Below are positions 11,154 to 20,993 of a DNA stretch of 64,000 nt, piece after piece. Under the pieces are notes generated by a model. It worked only from the letters and a program-made list of their open reading frames with translations. It searched no databases and was not told the DNA's origin. This DNA comes from Pythium myriotylum (Eukaryota > Oomycota > Peronosporomycetes > Pythiales > Pythiaceae). The translations under genes and the position numbers were made by a program. How positions within the stretch are numbered: the first letter of the stretch is position 1; every line of letters begins with the position of its first letter. The stretch is from contig JALJCQ010000031.1 in NCBI GenBank assembly GCA_023091665.1, positions 744,001 to 808,000 of the forward strand, in the 5' to 3' direction.

Positions 11154-11898
11154 TTATGAATCCGACTTGGTTTCTGACCGGGTCGTCCCAGCGCGGATCA
11201 AAGCCTCGAGTAGCGCGAGCGTTTTGTCTCGCTCGATCTCAGCAAGGCGGAGCCTCTCGTTGCGGTCCTCCTCTCGTTGACGGCGATTCTCCTCACGGTC
11301 CTCCTCACGCTGACGTCGGCTCTCTTCGCGCTCTTGACGACGCTCCTCCAACTCCAACCGACAGAGCTCCAGCTCCTGCTCCTTCACGTCGGTTTCGCGG
11401 CTCGTCTCGTCGGCAAGAGCCGCCAATACCTCGAAGGTTTTGCCCTTCTTCTCCGGAGTCTTGCGTTCGACCTCGGAGCTACGCTTGCCGAGACGCTGCA
11501 TCGCAGCGTCCCTCGCCTTGGCGCCTGCTGCGATGTCGTCGTCTTTCTTTTTTTTTCTCCTCTTCGGTCTTTGCAGCCTCCTCGAGTTTGTGGTCACGAA
11601 GGAGAGCCGAGAGGTGGTCAAGGAGCTGTCGTTTCTCCTTGTATTCTTCAGACGCACCCGACAGCCTCGCTGACTCTTTGTCGTCGTCTTTGTGTTTCTC
11701 TAGTAGCGCAAAGAAGCGGTTCTGAGCCTTTTTCCCGTCGAAACTCTCGCGCTCAAAGCCTGGAACCTGGGCGACAACCCTGGCAAGCTTCTCCCACGCG
11801 TCCATGACGTCGCCGTGCTTCGCCATAAAGGGTGTGTCAGCGCTCACCTGGCGGAGAAGAGCGATATCCTCAGTGTCTGTCCAATTGCGCCTCACCAT
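11154..11898 (-). pseudogene. Harbinger Myb/SANT-like accessory protein, frameshifted
   Basis: From the ATG at 11898 the protein opens VRRNWTDTEDIALLRQV, then AWEKLARVVAQVPGFE and KKAQNRFFALLEKHK, a Myb/SANT-like trihelix domain. A long charged coiled-coil follows (repeats of RRQREEDREEN). The frame breaks at a 9-base T run (11548-11556, A run in the mRNA). Upstream the frame gives EEKKKERRRHR; one base shifted, it gives KKKKDDDIAAGAKARDAAMQRL, which continues sensibly to 11154. One base gained or lost in the homopolymer, or a sequencing error there, explains it. Known: this protein binds element ends and imports the transposase into the nucleus. Confidence 0.75.
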
Positions 11899-12031
11899 CG
11901 CCCCGCAGTGCGTCGTTTCGCGTTGTACGGATGCAATCCGCACATTCGCCCAATTCTGCGGGTGCCATTCCGCACACACATCGATTTAGAAAGGTTTTGG
12001 ACTATTTTTATCCCACGTGCGGGAACGGGTG

Positions 12032-12848
12032 TTTGACGTTTGGCCGCAGGAGATGTCGTTTTTGCGTCGCGGTCGGGCTTGAGAGTCAGGTGACCAGGCA
12101 TTGTCGTTCAAGCTCGTAATTTGCACAATGAGTGACCTAAACCTTCACGCGTCCTTCATCCATGGCCCAACCGCCATACTATCGATTTCTGTTTACTACG
12201 GTTGCAAGCTTGAGGTATTGTGGTCCCTATTGAGTCAGCGAGTCAGCCGCAAATCAAACGAAAAATTTCTCGACCTCATTCTCACCACAGCTAGGTTGCA
12301 GTCCTTACGCCCGTGTATAGCTAGACCTAGAATGCCTGTATGTCGTTTGATTGGTCAGCGATGTTCATTCTCTCGCCCTGATTGAACTCGAAATGTTGGC
12401 GAGAAAAGAAAACATGAACCACATTCCCTTAGATACGCCGATCGGCGCGATAGAAATCGCAAGTCATTCTCCCTAGGTGCGTTTATTTTTGTCTAAGTGC
12501 GCAACAACATGTCCGTACAAGACTATAAGATTTCGAAGTACAGGTGTTCTTGCATAGAGATGGAAGCACTTAACAGGAACCTAGTACACTAGTGATGAGA
12601 GATCATTACATCTCAGCAGGTGGCGCCCCCCCCCCCCACTCGAAAGAAACAGTGCAGTGACTTGACCTCTTGAAAGGACGTCCGCTCAACGAGCCCGATC
12701 ACGGTACTGCTCCCGAAAAGTTGAAGTCTGCGGGAAAATTGTGTGTTACAAGATCTCAGTGCATCATTGAACGAACAAATCGCGAGGGTCGCCATCGAGA
12801 ATAGCAGGCCGCAAGTTACACAGAGGTTCTGGCCACTCCCCCCCCCCC

Positions 12849-12881
<33 letters not shown>

Positions 12882-13085
12882 AACGATGATAAGCTATAAG
12901 CTGGGTACTCCAGCCACTGTTTCAGTTTTGCAAAAGTCGTTAGTGCTGGGATATCGTTAGAGCAGGAACTGCTCAAAGTGGAAAGTCCAGCCACTTGAAT
13001 CAGAACCACACACAGAGGCAGGGCTATCATTTCAGAAAATGTGAGATAAAAAGAAGCACATCTTAGCCACGCTCTTGTACTCATG
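12032..13085. other. Intergenic, with C-runs and a microsatellite
   Basis: No gene is recognised. The stretch has an interrupted C-run at 12624-12637, and a 28-base C-run at 12838-12865 followed by (AC)7 to 12879. Long homopolymers like these often vary between reads, so their lengths may be approximate. Confidence 0.6.
12838..12879. repeat. C28 homopolymer followed by (AC)7
   Basis: The sequence reads 28 consecutive C residues and then seven AC units. It is a simple-sequence tract with strong strand asymmetry. A G-rich complement of this length could form a quadruplex. Confidence 0.9.
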
Positions 13086-14769
13086 TCACGACTTCAGACA
13101 AAGGTAGTTGCACTTCGCGCGATCGATCGAGTACTTCTCGCAGTAGAAAGTCGTCTGGTACGACTTCTTGCAGTCTCCGCGCAGAAGAGCGCAGACCTTA
13201 CATGACCGTTGGCGTCGCTTTTGCACGCCGGACATGACAACCCAGTCGTCCATGTATGAGTGTGTGCGCAGCAGCCTTGTTGCGCTGCCGCGTGAGCGAC
13301 CGTGCGGCAAAGGAGTTGCCGTCACTCCGATAAAATCTGCGGCCTTGAGTCTTATCAATTGGTGATGGATGGTTCCATGCCACTCACCGCGAGACATCAC
13401 TTGAGTGCCGACGACCTTGGCTGTCTCAAGGTGCGAGATGCACGCGTTCACGAGGGCAAGGTCGACGATCCCCAAGAAGAGGAACTTATAGTACTTGCAT
13501 AATCGAATAGAGGTCTGGATTGAGGACGACTGTAGGCGAAGTTGGTCGTGGACGCCGGCCCATCCATCGCTGGTAGCCGTTCACGACACGTGAGCACGGC
13601 ACTTGGACGAGACCGACCTGCTTGACGTTTCGGCGAATCACTAACTCCGTCATCACGGCTCCTGTGCCGGTGCACTAGTAGTGTACCGGCTTCCAGTCCC
13701 ACCAGTGAAGTGCGACGAACCCGGGTACTTGAGCAGATCGCGAGAGTGTGCACTGGCTGCGTGGGATCGATGCAGGTCGATCGTGACGGGACTCCACGCA
13801 AGACCGCGGTAATACCAGCCGGTTCGTCATGACAGTGCCAATGACGTACACATTCATCTTGAGCAGCTCAACTGCGAGTGAGGTTGAGGAATAGAAACGG
13901 TCGACGACAACGGCATGGTATGAGAGTTACGAAAGGGCACGCGTTACAGCGACGCCGTCCTCGCCGAAGACAGCCTTAAGGTTCCGGACGGCTGCGACGG
14001 AACCGGCCTTATCGTTGAATGAGGAAGACACGTCCCCAGTATCTCATTTCCCATATAGAACTAATTTATCCTAAAAGTTACGACATAAACCGATCTATAA
14101 GTAGGAGGTTACGACTTTCGGTTCTGAACCAAAAACAAAGATCGAACGTGCCTGTGGCAATACACACTTCGGGAATCGCACGTCATAAACAACGTCGACC
14201 CGTAGCGATGAGGCTTGTCTGGCATGAAGATCCGTGTCATATTCCGCCTCGACGTCGACGGTAGGACACCTTCGTCGAAAGAAAACACACCTGGGAACGA
14301 CCAGCCAATGAGGAGGCGATCTTGAATCCCGTCAGCTACGGATCGAAGCATCCACAACTTGTCGTGCGTCCCAGGGGCTTCATCATCGACGAAGCGGAGA
14401 TCTCGAATGAAATCAGTGGAACGATTCCGGGGCATGAAACGTCCAAATATACCCACAGACACAGCCCCGTCGTCGCTCATCGACCAATGGTCGGCGACAT
14501 CATGTGTGAGTTCAAAAGGCCAAGCACACGCAGAGCTGAGCTCCTCGTAGTCACTCTCGTCTTCGTCTTCAGTCACGTAGTTGACGTCCTTGCGCTCACG
14601 GATGGGGCGGCGCCGGGCATTTGTCGGCACTCTCTGTGGCTCCAACTCGTCAGCGAAGGCCTCGGACAGCCCCCGGAGTATTACTGCCACGTCCACCACG
14701 TCTTGTTGTTTCCCTTCGTCATCAAGGACGCTCCGGGACAAATCAAACGCTCGTATGAGAGGGTTCTAT
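13086..14769 (-). pseudogene. piggyBac-like transposase, C-terminal two-thirds
   Basis: Pieces in several minus-strand frames spell a DDE_Tnp_1_7 protein in order. An acidic stretch at about 14560-14600 is followed by a block around 14320-14420 (RNRSTDFIRDLRFVDDEAP, HDKLWMLRSV). The first catalytic Asp region is FSFDEGVLP, followed by IFMPDKPHRYGS. Near 13860-13920 comes VVVDRFYSSTSLAVELLK, continuing MNVYVIGTVMTNR (second Asp). Then FVALHWWDWKPVHY appears, and GIVDLALVNACI (third Asp). A Cys-rich tail near 13090-13220 (CKVCALLRGDC, then FYCEKY and CNYLC) fits the family's C-terminal zinc-binding domain. Frameshifts and stops separate the pieces, so it is inactive. Its N-terminus lies beyond the inserted LTR at 17311-17890. 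Confidence 0.8.
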
Positions 14770-15644
14770 TGTGGTAGAGTGGGTCAGCAAAATCACTGCA
14801 CAGTGACTGCTTGTGACAGCTGACCACTCGCCAACAGACCTTCAGATTCTTGGTGCTAGTGAGCTACCAACAGACGTTACACCCCACGAAAGTAGCTGTG
14901 GGGTGAACCGTGGGCGCTCTGACACCGAAGTCGGAGGAGGGGAGATCAGAGGGTCGTGAAGCCTCCGGGGTCGGCCAGCTGAGCTCCGCTAGGAGAACGT
15001 CTCGCAGCGTTGGGCCGGGGGTCGTGCTGGGCGAGGAACACACCTGCTCAACACGCAGGGGCTCGGAGTACTTGTGCGCTGCCGATAAGACGGCGGCGGC
15101 TTCCTTGGGGCGTGAGATCTGCTCGTGCTCAGCGCCAGAGACCGTGACCTTGCCTTGTTGTGGCGGGGAGACGATCCCACGGGCGCACACGAGCGTCCTT
15201 GTCCTTGGTGCAGCCGACGCCGCTGGCAGTCTTGCTCCAGCGCTTCAAGTCGGCCGCTTGAGAGTCGTCGGCTTCCCCTGCCAGCAATAGCCAGGTTCAG
15301 CCGGGGTCTTCTTTAACGTCATCTCCTGTTGGTGACGGCGAGCCCCGATGCGACGTTCCTTGCCAAGGCTAAGCGGCTTGCTTGCCGGCTTGGCGGTGAA
15401 AGTGGAAGTCTATTACCTTGGTCTCATCAGCTGATCTAAGTACCCCTACGCTAAGTTCGGCTGCCCTAAGTTCGTACCGGCTCGTCACCCATTGCTACTG
15501 CTGAATACATACCCTGTTTCTGCCGATTCAGCCAGTATCCTGCCGATCATCCCCCTTGTATTCAGGTGATGACTGCGGCTTTCGGCTACGCAATCGGCTC
15601 TCAAATTAGCCAATCGGCTATGGGATGGCACAACCGTCTCAGTA

Positions 15645-17193
15645 CCGCAAACCACGGAAAGATGAACCACCTATGCCACCAAAAAACAAAACGGTTTCGA
15701 GAGGTGTTGCATCTTTCCGTGTTTTACTGTGCATTTTGATTGGCGAATCAGGTCCATCCATTTTCCTGAAAGTAGGTGGACTGCGATCACGTGCAAAACG
15801 ATAACCGATGCCAAGGCAGCGCATACCATTCGCCTTCACGAACAAGAATAAAGTCGGCGCGGTCGATGCGTTCGCTGCATCGACCGAGAATCGCTCCGAT
15901 TTTTGCCGTGTCAACGGCATCAATCGGTCCACGCATCGCTCGTGGGAGCGCAGAGCGGAGCGCATCCGCTCTGCATGCGAGAACAAACGCGCGAACAAGC
16001 TCACGGTGGGAGGAAGCGGCCGCCGCTCCGAAAGCCACGTCGTAGAGGATGCTCTCGTCACCTGGGTCAAGGACCAGAGACGCGAGGAGCTGCCTGTGAC
16101 GAGGGAGGGTACCGTGCTCGAGTGTCTGCGCCTACTCCCAGGTTTCCTTGCGGACAAGACAGAGGGAGCTCGTCTGGCGTGGTGCGACCGCTTCATGCAG
16201 CGTAGTGGGCTGTCAATTCGTCGCATCAGTCACTCGGGGCGTAAGTCAAAGGATGAGTCGATGAAATATAAGGAGGCGTTTGCTCTTGAAGTGAGTGCTA
16301 TTCTTATCGATCATTTCCTCGATTCTGCGACAGGGACTCCTCCACGGTTCGTGCTCTACAACATGGACCAGACAAATGTCTACTGCAATCTCGGTGCTCG
16401 AACGACCGTCGATTTCAAGGGCGTCAAACGCGTGCCATGCAAGCTCGCTGGGAAAGGTGGTTACCGCTGCACTGTCGCTCTAACAGCGTGCGCTGATGGT
16501 CGTCTTCTCGCACCCCACTTCGTCTTCAAGGGAAAACCGGGTGGCGACGTCCAAGACGAAGTGGATGGGTATTGCGACGGGGAGAATGCGACGTGTGCAG
16601 TGCAGAAAAACGCATGGTTTGACGAAGAGGTCATGCTCGACTGGATCGAGCGAGTCTGGAAGTATGAGGTGACAGGCCCCACTGTCCTCATTCTCGACAG
16701 TCTGAAGATTCACCAGTTGCCATCGGTGAGAGAGACCCTAGCCGACATGGGTACATTTACTGTCTACGTTCCAGGTGGCACGACCAGTGTCTGTCAGCCT
16801 CTAGACGTGGGCATCATGGGCCCTTTCAAGACCCGTCTCAGACGTCTCTACGTCGAGATGTACACTGGAGTGACGCCCCCTCTCTCAGCGTTCGAAAGGC
16901 GACGTGACATGATCGTTCGCACGCTGACAGCGGTCGCTGAGATCTCAGCGGATGTCGTCCGCAGCGCGTTCATCGCGTCTGGCCCATTTTTGCCTTTTGG
17001 ACCTAAACCCCAAAACGAGAACACCGCCGTCCTGGAGGCCATAGTGTAAGAATGACGCCCACATTCTGGTCAGCGATAGGTAATGCATTAATTACCATAT
17101 CTTCCCTAATGTTACTTTTGACTTCTCAATATTTGAAGAGGTGGGGACTACCGAAGGTATTACAGGGAATGTTTCATAGGGTTTAAAACCCTA
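15645..17193 (+). mobile_element. pogo/Tigger-like insertion within the LTR
   Basis: The LTR sequence stops at 15644 and resumes at 17194. The 18-bp stretch GGCACAACCGTCTCAGTA is present on both sides (15627-15644 and 17194-17211), while the intact LTR at 3031-4036 has it once. The inserted 1549 bp contains one transposase ORF. I see no terminal inverted repeats and no simple TA duplication of the kind expected for a pogo element, which makes the insertion mechanism unclear. Confidence 0.75.
15808..17049 (+). CDS. pogo/Tigger-type DDE transposase
   Basis: This is an intact 413-residue ORF. An N-terminal helix-turn-helix covers residues about 15-55. A CENP-B-type HTH at about 75-140 reads VVEDALVTWVKDQR and ends with ARLAWCDRFMQRSGLSIRR. 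The DDE_1 nuclease follows: D187 in YNMDQTNV, D297 in LILDSLKIH, and D333 in TTSVCQPLDVGIMGPFK. Known: the family belongs to the Tc1/mariner superfamily, moves by cut and paste at TA, and is a repeated source of domesticated CENP-B-like genes. The reading frame is undamaged although its host LTR and the surrounding piggyBac gene are old and decayed, so this is the youngest layer of the nest. Confidence 0.9.
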   Translation: MPRQRIPFAFTNKNKVGAVDAFAASTENRSDFCRVNGINRSTHRSWERRAERIRSACENKRANKLTVGGSGRRSESHVVEDALVTWVKDQRREELPVTREGTVLECLRLLPGFLADKTEGARLAWCDRFMQRSGLSIRRISHSGRKSKDESMKYKEAFALEVSAILIDHFLDSATGTPPRFVLYNMDQTNVYCNLGARTTVDFKGVKRVPCKLAGKGGYRCTVALTACADGRLLAPHFVFKGKPGGDVQDEVDGYCDGENATCAVQKNAWFDEEVMLDWIERVWKYEVTGPTVLILDSLKIHQLPSVRETLADMGTFTVYVPGGTTSVCQPLDVGIMGPFKTRLRRLYVEMYTGVTPPLSAFERRRDMIVRTLTAVAEISADVVRSAFIASGPFLPFGPKPQNENTAVLEAIV

Positions 17194-17310
17194 GGCACAA
17201 CCGTCTCAGTATCGGTTCCGCCGGTAATACCGGCGGCTGATACCGAGTATAGCAATAGTATGGGTTAGTCTGGAGCCTCCTACGGTACTACCCAGAGTCT
17301 CTGCCTATCA

Positions 17311-17890
17311 ACTATCTCGTCCTCATTGTCCGTACCATGATCTCGCTCAATGCGTCCTCGCCCTCACCCACAGCCATGTCCACGGCCTTGCCCACGCTCA
17401 CAACCAACTGAATGTGAAAGCACCTGAGTCGCGACTGCTGTCTCATCGGCAGGTTGAAGAACCGAACAAGTCAGCGATCGTATTCTGGGATAGGATGCGT
17501 TGGGCTCGTGTCGATCTGCGACGCGCGCACTTCCTCCCTGATGTTGATGTCTAAGCCCACGCGAGCGATGCGCACCTCCCTGTGTTTACGCTCTCTTCGG
17601 CTGCGCTGGCGTCGTCGTCGTTATCGGTTGTGCTAGCGTCGTCCGCGTCGCCTTCGTTGACCGTCTCCTCCTCCTCTTTCACTATGAGGCCGGTCGCAAG
17701 CGCATGAGCGACCACAACCTGATCCCCTTCGAGCACTTTAACGTCGCTATGAAGACCTGTGGCGCCAGGCTTCACATACGTCCACTCCGTTGCGAGGCCA
17801 GACGGCTTTCTCGCCGTCCACCCGGCGGCTCACAGCTGGCGCAATAGGTGTCGGAAGTCGATGTTTTTGGTAGCCGCTACTGCGGTAGCC
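17311..17890 (-). pseudogene. piggyBac-like transposase, N-terminal part
   Basis: On the minus strand, about 17865 down to 17760, the frame reads NIDFRHLLRQL, stop, AAGWTARKPSGLATEW, then TYVKPGATG. It continues with DVKVLEGDQVVVAHALATG and a long Asp/Glu/Thr/Ser-rich segment (DDASTTDNDDDASAAEES) to 17551. An opening of this kind followed by an acidic linker fits the N-terminus of oomycete piggyBac-like proteins. It lies in the same orientation as the remainder at 13086-14769. Inferred: both pieces were one gene before the LTR inserted. At least two stops interrupt it. Confidence 0.55.
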
Positions 17891-19035
17891 CACCCGCGCG
17901 GCGATGATCGAACTCGGGCCATGCGGGTTTCATGTAGCGGGACTGGTTCCACGCGGACTTTCCCGGAATTCCCCATCTCTGTGGGACCGGGAACTGTCAA
18001 GAACCACTGTGGTTCCTCAAGATAGGTCTAAAATTGTGTACTACACATTAACTGGGTATTTATACCGAGTTTCCGGTTGTGCCACACTAATAGTACCGGG
18101 AAACGCGGTTCAAGTGACTGGGTGAAGCGGTTTCCTGCTTCGATAACCCGAGGAAAGTGTTCAGGCCACGGACTGAGGGTTTTTATAGTGTGGCGAGCTG
18201 TATCAACTGGGAAACCCGGTTATACATTCTATCGTATCTGTCTTTCTTGCGTTTGCTCCGGTCTGGGACCGGTTGCTTGGACTGGTTGATCGCTCCGGCC
18301 GTCTCAGTCCCCCTTTTTATTCCCTTGCATTTTCGTAGTCTCTGACGGTTCTGGCAACCGATTTGCCTACCAAATCAGACAGCATCGGGTAGCGGGTCAT
18401 CTCCTCTATTACCCAGCTTCTGAAGAACCGTGAAAGGGTACACAACGTGAGGTGCTAGCCGGGTGAGCATTCTTTCTCGATTGCGCTAGTCATCTTTGGA
18501 TATCTGCGTAGAGAAAGCTTTGCCCACCTCCTGCGATCGCTTTTTGCCTGCCATTAAAACCGGGTTATGAGTAGCTAGCCTGGCAAGTGTTCCCCGGCTC
18601 CTAGCGCTACCCCTTCGCTAGTTGGAGCCGGGTGGATTGTCAAAAAAACGTGCGAATGCTACATCACACGCGTTCACTGAGAATTTCGTGATGAGTGTCC
18701 TCGACCAGTCGCACGCAGGGACTTGCAGGTCAGCTACCCAAGTACCAGATGCCTCGTGTTCTCCGATTTACCCGAACCCTGGCCGTTTTCTGCAATTTCT
18801 CTCCAAAATCTGTCCCAGCTTATATTGCCGGCAAGCTCAAATGGACTTGTGTTGAGTATTGGAACCTCGTTCGCGAGCCATTTCCTGTTGCCGGCCAATA
18901 CTGCGCCGTAAGTTACGGTGTAAAATATCAGCTAAGTCGTATGTTACGACGTTGGGAACGAAGGGGTTTAACAAAGTTGACGCCGTACGATCGCCAGTTG
19001 TTACGCCCCGATGATGATAAAGATGAAGGTGAAGT
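17891..19035. other. Mostly unassigned; one weak ORF at 18695-19042
   Basis: Repetitive GGTT/AACC-rich sequence covers 17930-18620. A plus-strand frame 18695-19042 (115 codons) contains PAYIAGKLKWTCVEYWNLV and YQLSRMLRRWERRGLTKL and ends almost exactly where the truncated gypsy LTR begins. I recognise no family for it. It may be a fragment of a host gene or of another transposon cut by the gypsy element. Confidence 0.35.
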
Positions 19036-19132
19036 CTATTAACACACGCGCCTCTGACCAATCAGAGACACGGGAGGGAAAACTCTCTCTTATAGAACCT
19101 ACTCTCTTGTAATGGGCTGTGGGCCCATTACA
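19036..19132 (-). repeat. Truncated 3' LTR of gypsy element
   Basis: The segment matches 26764-26860 closely and ends in the same 25-bp near-palindrome (19108-19132). The remaining about 215 bp of the LTR are absent, and the flanking sequence is unrelated. A deletion or a rearrangement joined the LTR to the neighbouring sequence. Confidence 0.8.
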
Positions 19133-19337
19133 TCATCCCCCTCTTCAAGAACTGACCAACGGGAAGTCAACCCAAGGGACGAGGACACGGAGCGCGCACG
19201 AGCGGGCGCGCGCGCTTTCTTCAACTGGCGATCCCGGCGCACCCGGGATCAGGCAGTTAGGCGAGAGCGCCGGCGGAAGCCAGCGCAGTCTTCAATCTTC
19301 TTCGGACGGCACCAAGACACCCAGACGTCAAGGCGCG

Positions 19338-20993
19338 ATGGCTCAACCGTCGCAACAACAAGCTGGCGCCCGCGACAACGCGGACGCACCGACGACAACG
19401 ACAACTCAAGCATCGACAGTGGCGCCGAGCACAACGACGCCAACGACGGCGGCGACAACGGAAGTCATGACGGCAGCAACGGCAGCCACGACGACTTCGG
19501 CCGTGGCACCTGAGACGTTGAGCGATGAGGCGATGGCGCGAGTGTTGGAACAAGTCAACACACATCAAGGCACAAGCTTCGCAGCGCCGCCACGTGCAGC
19601 ACTCTTCGATCCTCAGCTCGGTGGAATCGCGGACCGGGAGCTGTACCCAGTCCCTTATCGCGACATCTCGCGCTTCGCCAACCCACGCAGTCTCACGGCC
19701 GACGAGATCCATGAGTGGTTTGTTCGCTACCGCAAAGCAAGGGGCAAGACGATGAACGTGGTCGCGACCGCGTTGCAACAGTCGTGGAATGCTTTCGCTC
19801 GTATATGGAACAAAGGCGAGATCGAGTCGACCGTCGTGCGCTGGGAGACCGCCCAGCGCGAGCACTCGCTCGGGCGATTGCGCGAGGAACTGCATCGTCT
19901 GTGTGAGGCGCGGCGCATAACGTGTCACGTCGACGTCGAGGAAGGTTGTCGTGCTTGCGCGCAGGCCGGGGCCACGCGTGCGACTTGGACGGAGTGGGAT
20001 GCCGACTATCGTCGCCATCAGAATGAAGAAGATCTTCGACGTGCGCTCGGTCTCTACGGGCGCGCTCTCTCTCAGGCTAGAGCTGCTGGGGCCGTGCCGC
20101 AAGCTGGTCCTCGTACTGCCGGACGAGACCAGGGATCTCAAGCGCGAGCGTCGGCCCGTGCTCCCACGTATCCTGATCATCAGGGAAGCCAAGCCAGTGG
20201 ACGCGATAGAAGCGAGCCTTGGGGATCGCACTCTTCTTCTTCGTACCGCCACGACGCATACGCGCCGTGGCCTCAGGATCGGGGCGATCATCGTGGTCGA
20301 CAATACGGTCGACCACCCACCGAAGATCACCGTTGGCATCAATCAGCGGCGGCGGGCCATCACGAACAAAGCGCGCAGTGGGGCCACCGCGCGGCCCCCG
20401 AGTCGACGCATCTGCCTCGCGATCGGTGGGACCAGCGCTACGCCGGTCTCGACTGGAACGAGCCACGTCGTCTCAATCCTCCCCGCGAGCAATCCCACGG
20501 GTATCAACAAGATCACCACGCACAGGACTCGGACTTAGAGCGTCGAGTTGATCGTCTGCAGAACTTCCTCGTGCCAGATCTTCAGCAGAAGGCAGACGAC
20601 GCGGTCGATCAGATCGCGACACTTGAGACGGAGCAAGAGTCGCACGGGACCCGAATGTATCAGCTCGAGCAGGACGCTCGAGCTCAGCGTCAGTCTCACG
20701 AAGCCTTCCGTGAGGAGTTCCGGGGGTGGCGTCGCGAATTTGATCCCGCTGAGCTGCGTGACCTTCTTCACGAACAAGCCCGGCAGAACGCCGAGCTTCA
20801 TCAACGCCTTCAGCAACTAGAGGATCGGCTCGAACGCGCCGAGTCGCAAGCGGAGAAGCGGATGTCAACAGAGGCGCCGGGACAGCCCGACCCGAAGAGG
20901 CAGCGGAAGAACGCGTCACCGGACACGTCGACTGGTGACGGAGGCGACGGGAATCCTCGTCGCGGAGATCGGCAGCGAGATCCGAAGAAGTGA
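19338..20993 (+). CDS. Long antisense ORF in the 3' part of the gypsy element
   Basis: An open frame runs 551 codons from ATG 19338 (open upstream to 19119) on the strand opposite to gag-pol. It covers the region after the chromodomain (19338-20076) and overlaps the chromodomain and integrase C-terminus (20077-20993). The predicted protein has a Thr/Ala-rich N-terminus, a folded-looking middle (FDPQLGGIADRELYPVPYR, then ITCHVDVEEGCRACAQAG), a Gln/His/Arg-rich linker and a C-terminal coiled-coil (ELHQRLQQLEDRLERAESQ). No known domain is recognised. Known: some plant gypsy elements carry antisense ORFs near the 3' end. It may be a Gag-like or regulatory protein, or a chance open frame in GC-rich sequence. 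The 740 bp that do not overlap pol argue for it being real. Confidence 0.5.
   Translation: MAQPSQQQAGARDNADAPTTTTTQASTVAPSTTTPTTAATTEVMTAATAATTTSAVAPETLSDEAMARVLEQVNTHQGTSFAAPPRAALFDPQLGGIADRELYPVPYRDISRFANPRSLTADEIHEWFVRYRKARGKTMNVVATALQQSWNAFARIWNKGEIESTVVRWETAQREHSLGRLREELHRLCEARRITCHVDVEEGCRACAQAGATRATWTEWDADYRRHQNEEDLRRALGLYGRALSQARAAGAVPQAGPRTAGRDQGSQARASARAPTYPDHQGSQASGRDRSEPWGSHSSSSYRHDAYAPWPQDRGDHRGRQYGRPPTEDHRWHQSAAAGHHEQSAQWGHRAAPESTHLPRDRWDQRYAGLDWNEPRRLNPPREQSHGYQQDHHAQDSDLERRVDRLQNFLVPDLQQKADDAVDQIATLETEQESHGTRMYQLEQDARAQRQSHEAFREEFRGWRREFDPAELRDLLHEQARQNAELHQRLQQLEDRLERAESQAEKRMSTEAPGQPDPKRQRKNASPDTSTGDGGDGNPRRGDRQRDPKK

Larger units (their letters stand above)
9984..12031 (+). 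mobile_element. PIF/Harbinger DNA transposon
   Basis: The element carries the two proteins typical of the superfamily: a DDE transposase (plus strand) and a Myb/SANT-like DNA-binding protein (minus strand). They converge, with about 25 bp between their stop codons. Terminal inverted repeats are visible as CACCCGTACCCGCAC at 9984-9998 and its near-perfect reverse complement at 12017-12031 (14 of 15 bases). The left end is followed by a second inverted copy of the motif (about 10007-10018), so the terminus could fold. I could not see a clear 3-bp target duplication, so the exact edges are uncertain by a few bases. Confidence 0.75.
14770..17310 (-). repeat. Solo LTR, inverted and interrupted
   Basis: This is the reverse complement of the LTR at 3031-4036, with the same TG...CA ends: TGTGGTAGAG on the left and CTGCCTATCA on the right. 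A 1.5-kb insertion interrupts it after 15644. No internal retrotransposon sequence adjoins it, so it is a solo LTR. The flanks TCTAT (14765-14769) and ACTAT (17311-17315) match at four of five bases and may be a decayed target duplication. The LTR sits inside the piggyBac-like pseudogene. Confidence 0.8.

Noticed and set aside
12838..12879. Telomere-like or functional quadruplex element
   Set aside because: It is a plain C homopolymer with an AC microsatellite, without a telomeric unit.
19257..20342. 361-codon minus-strand Arg-rich frame opposite the antisense ORF
   Set aside because: Composition (Arg/Ser-rich, no motifs) is typical of a shadow; the chromodomain lies in a different minus frame.
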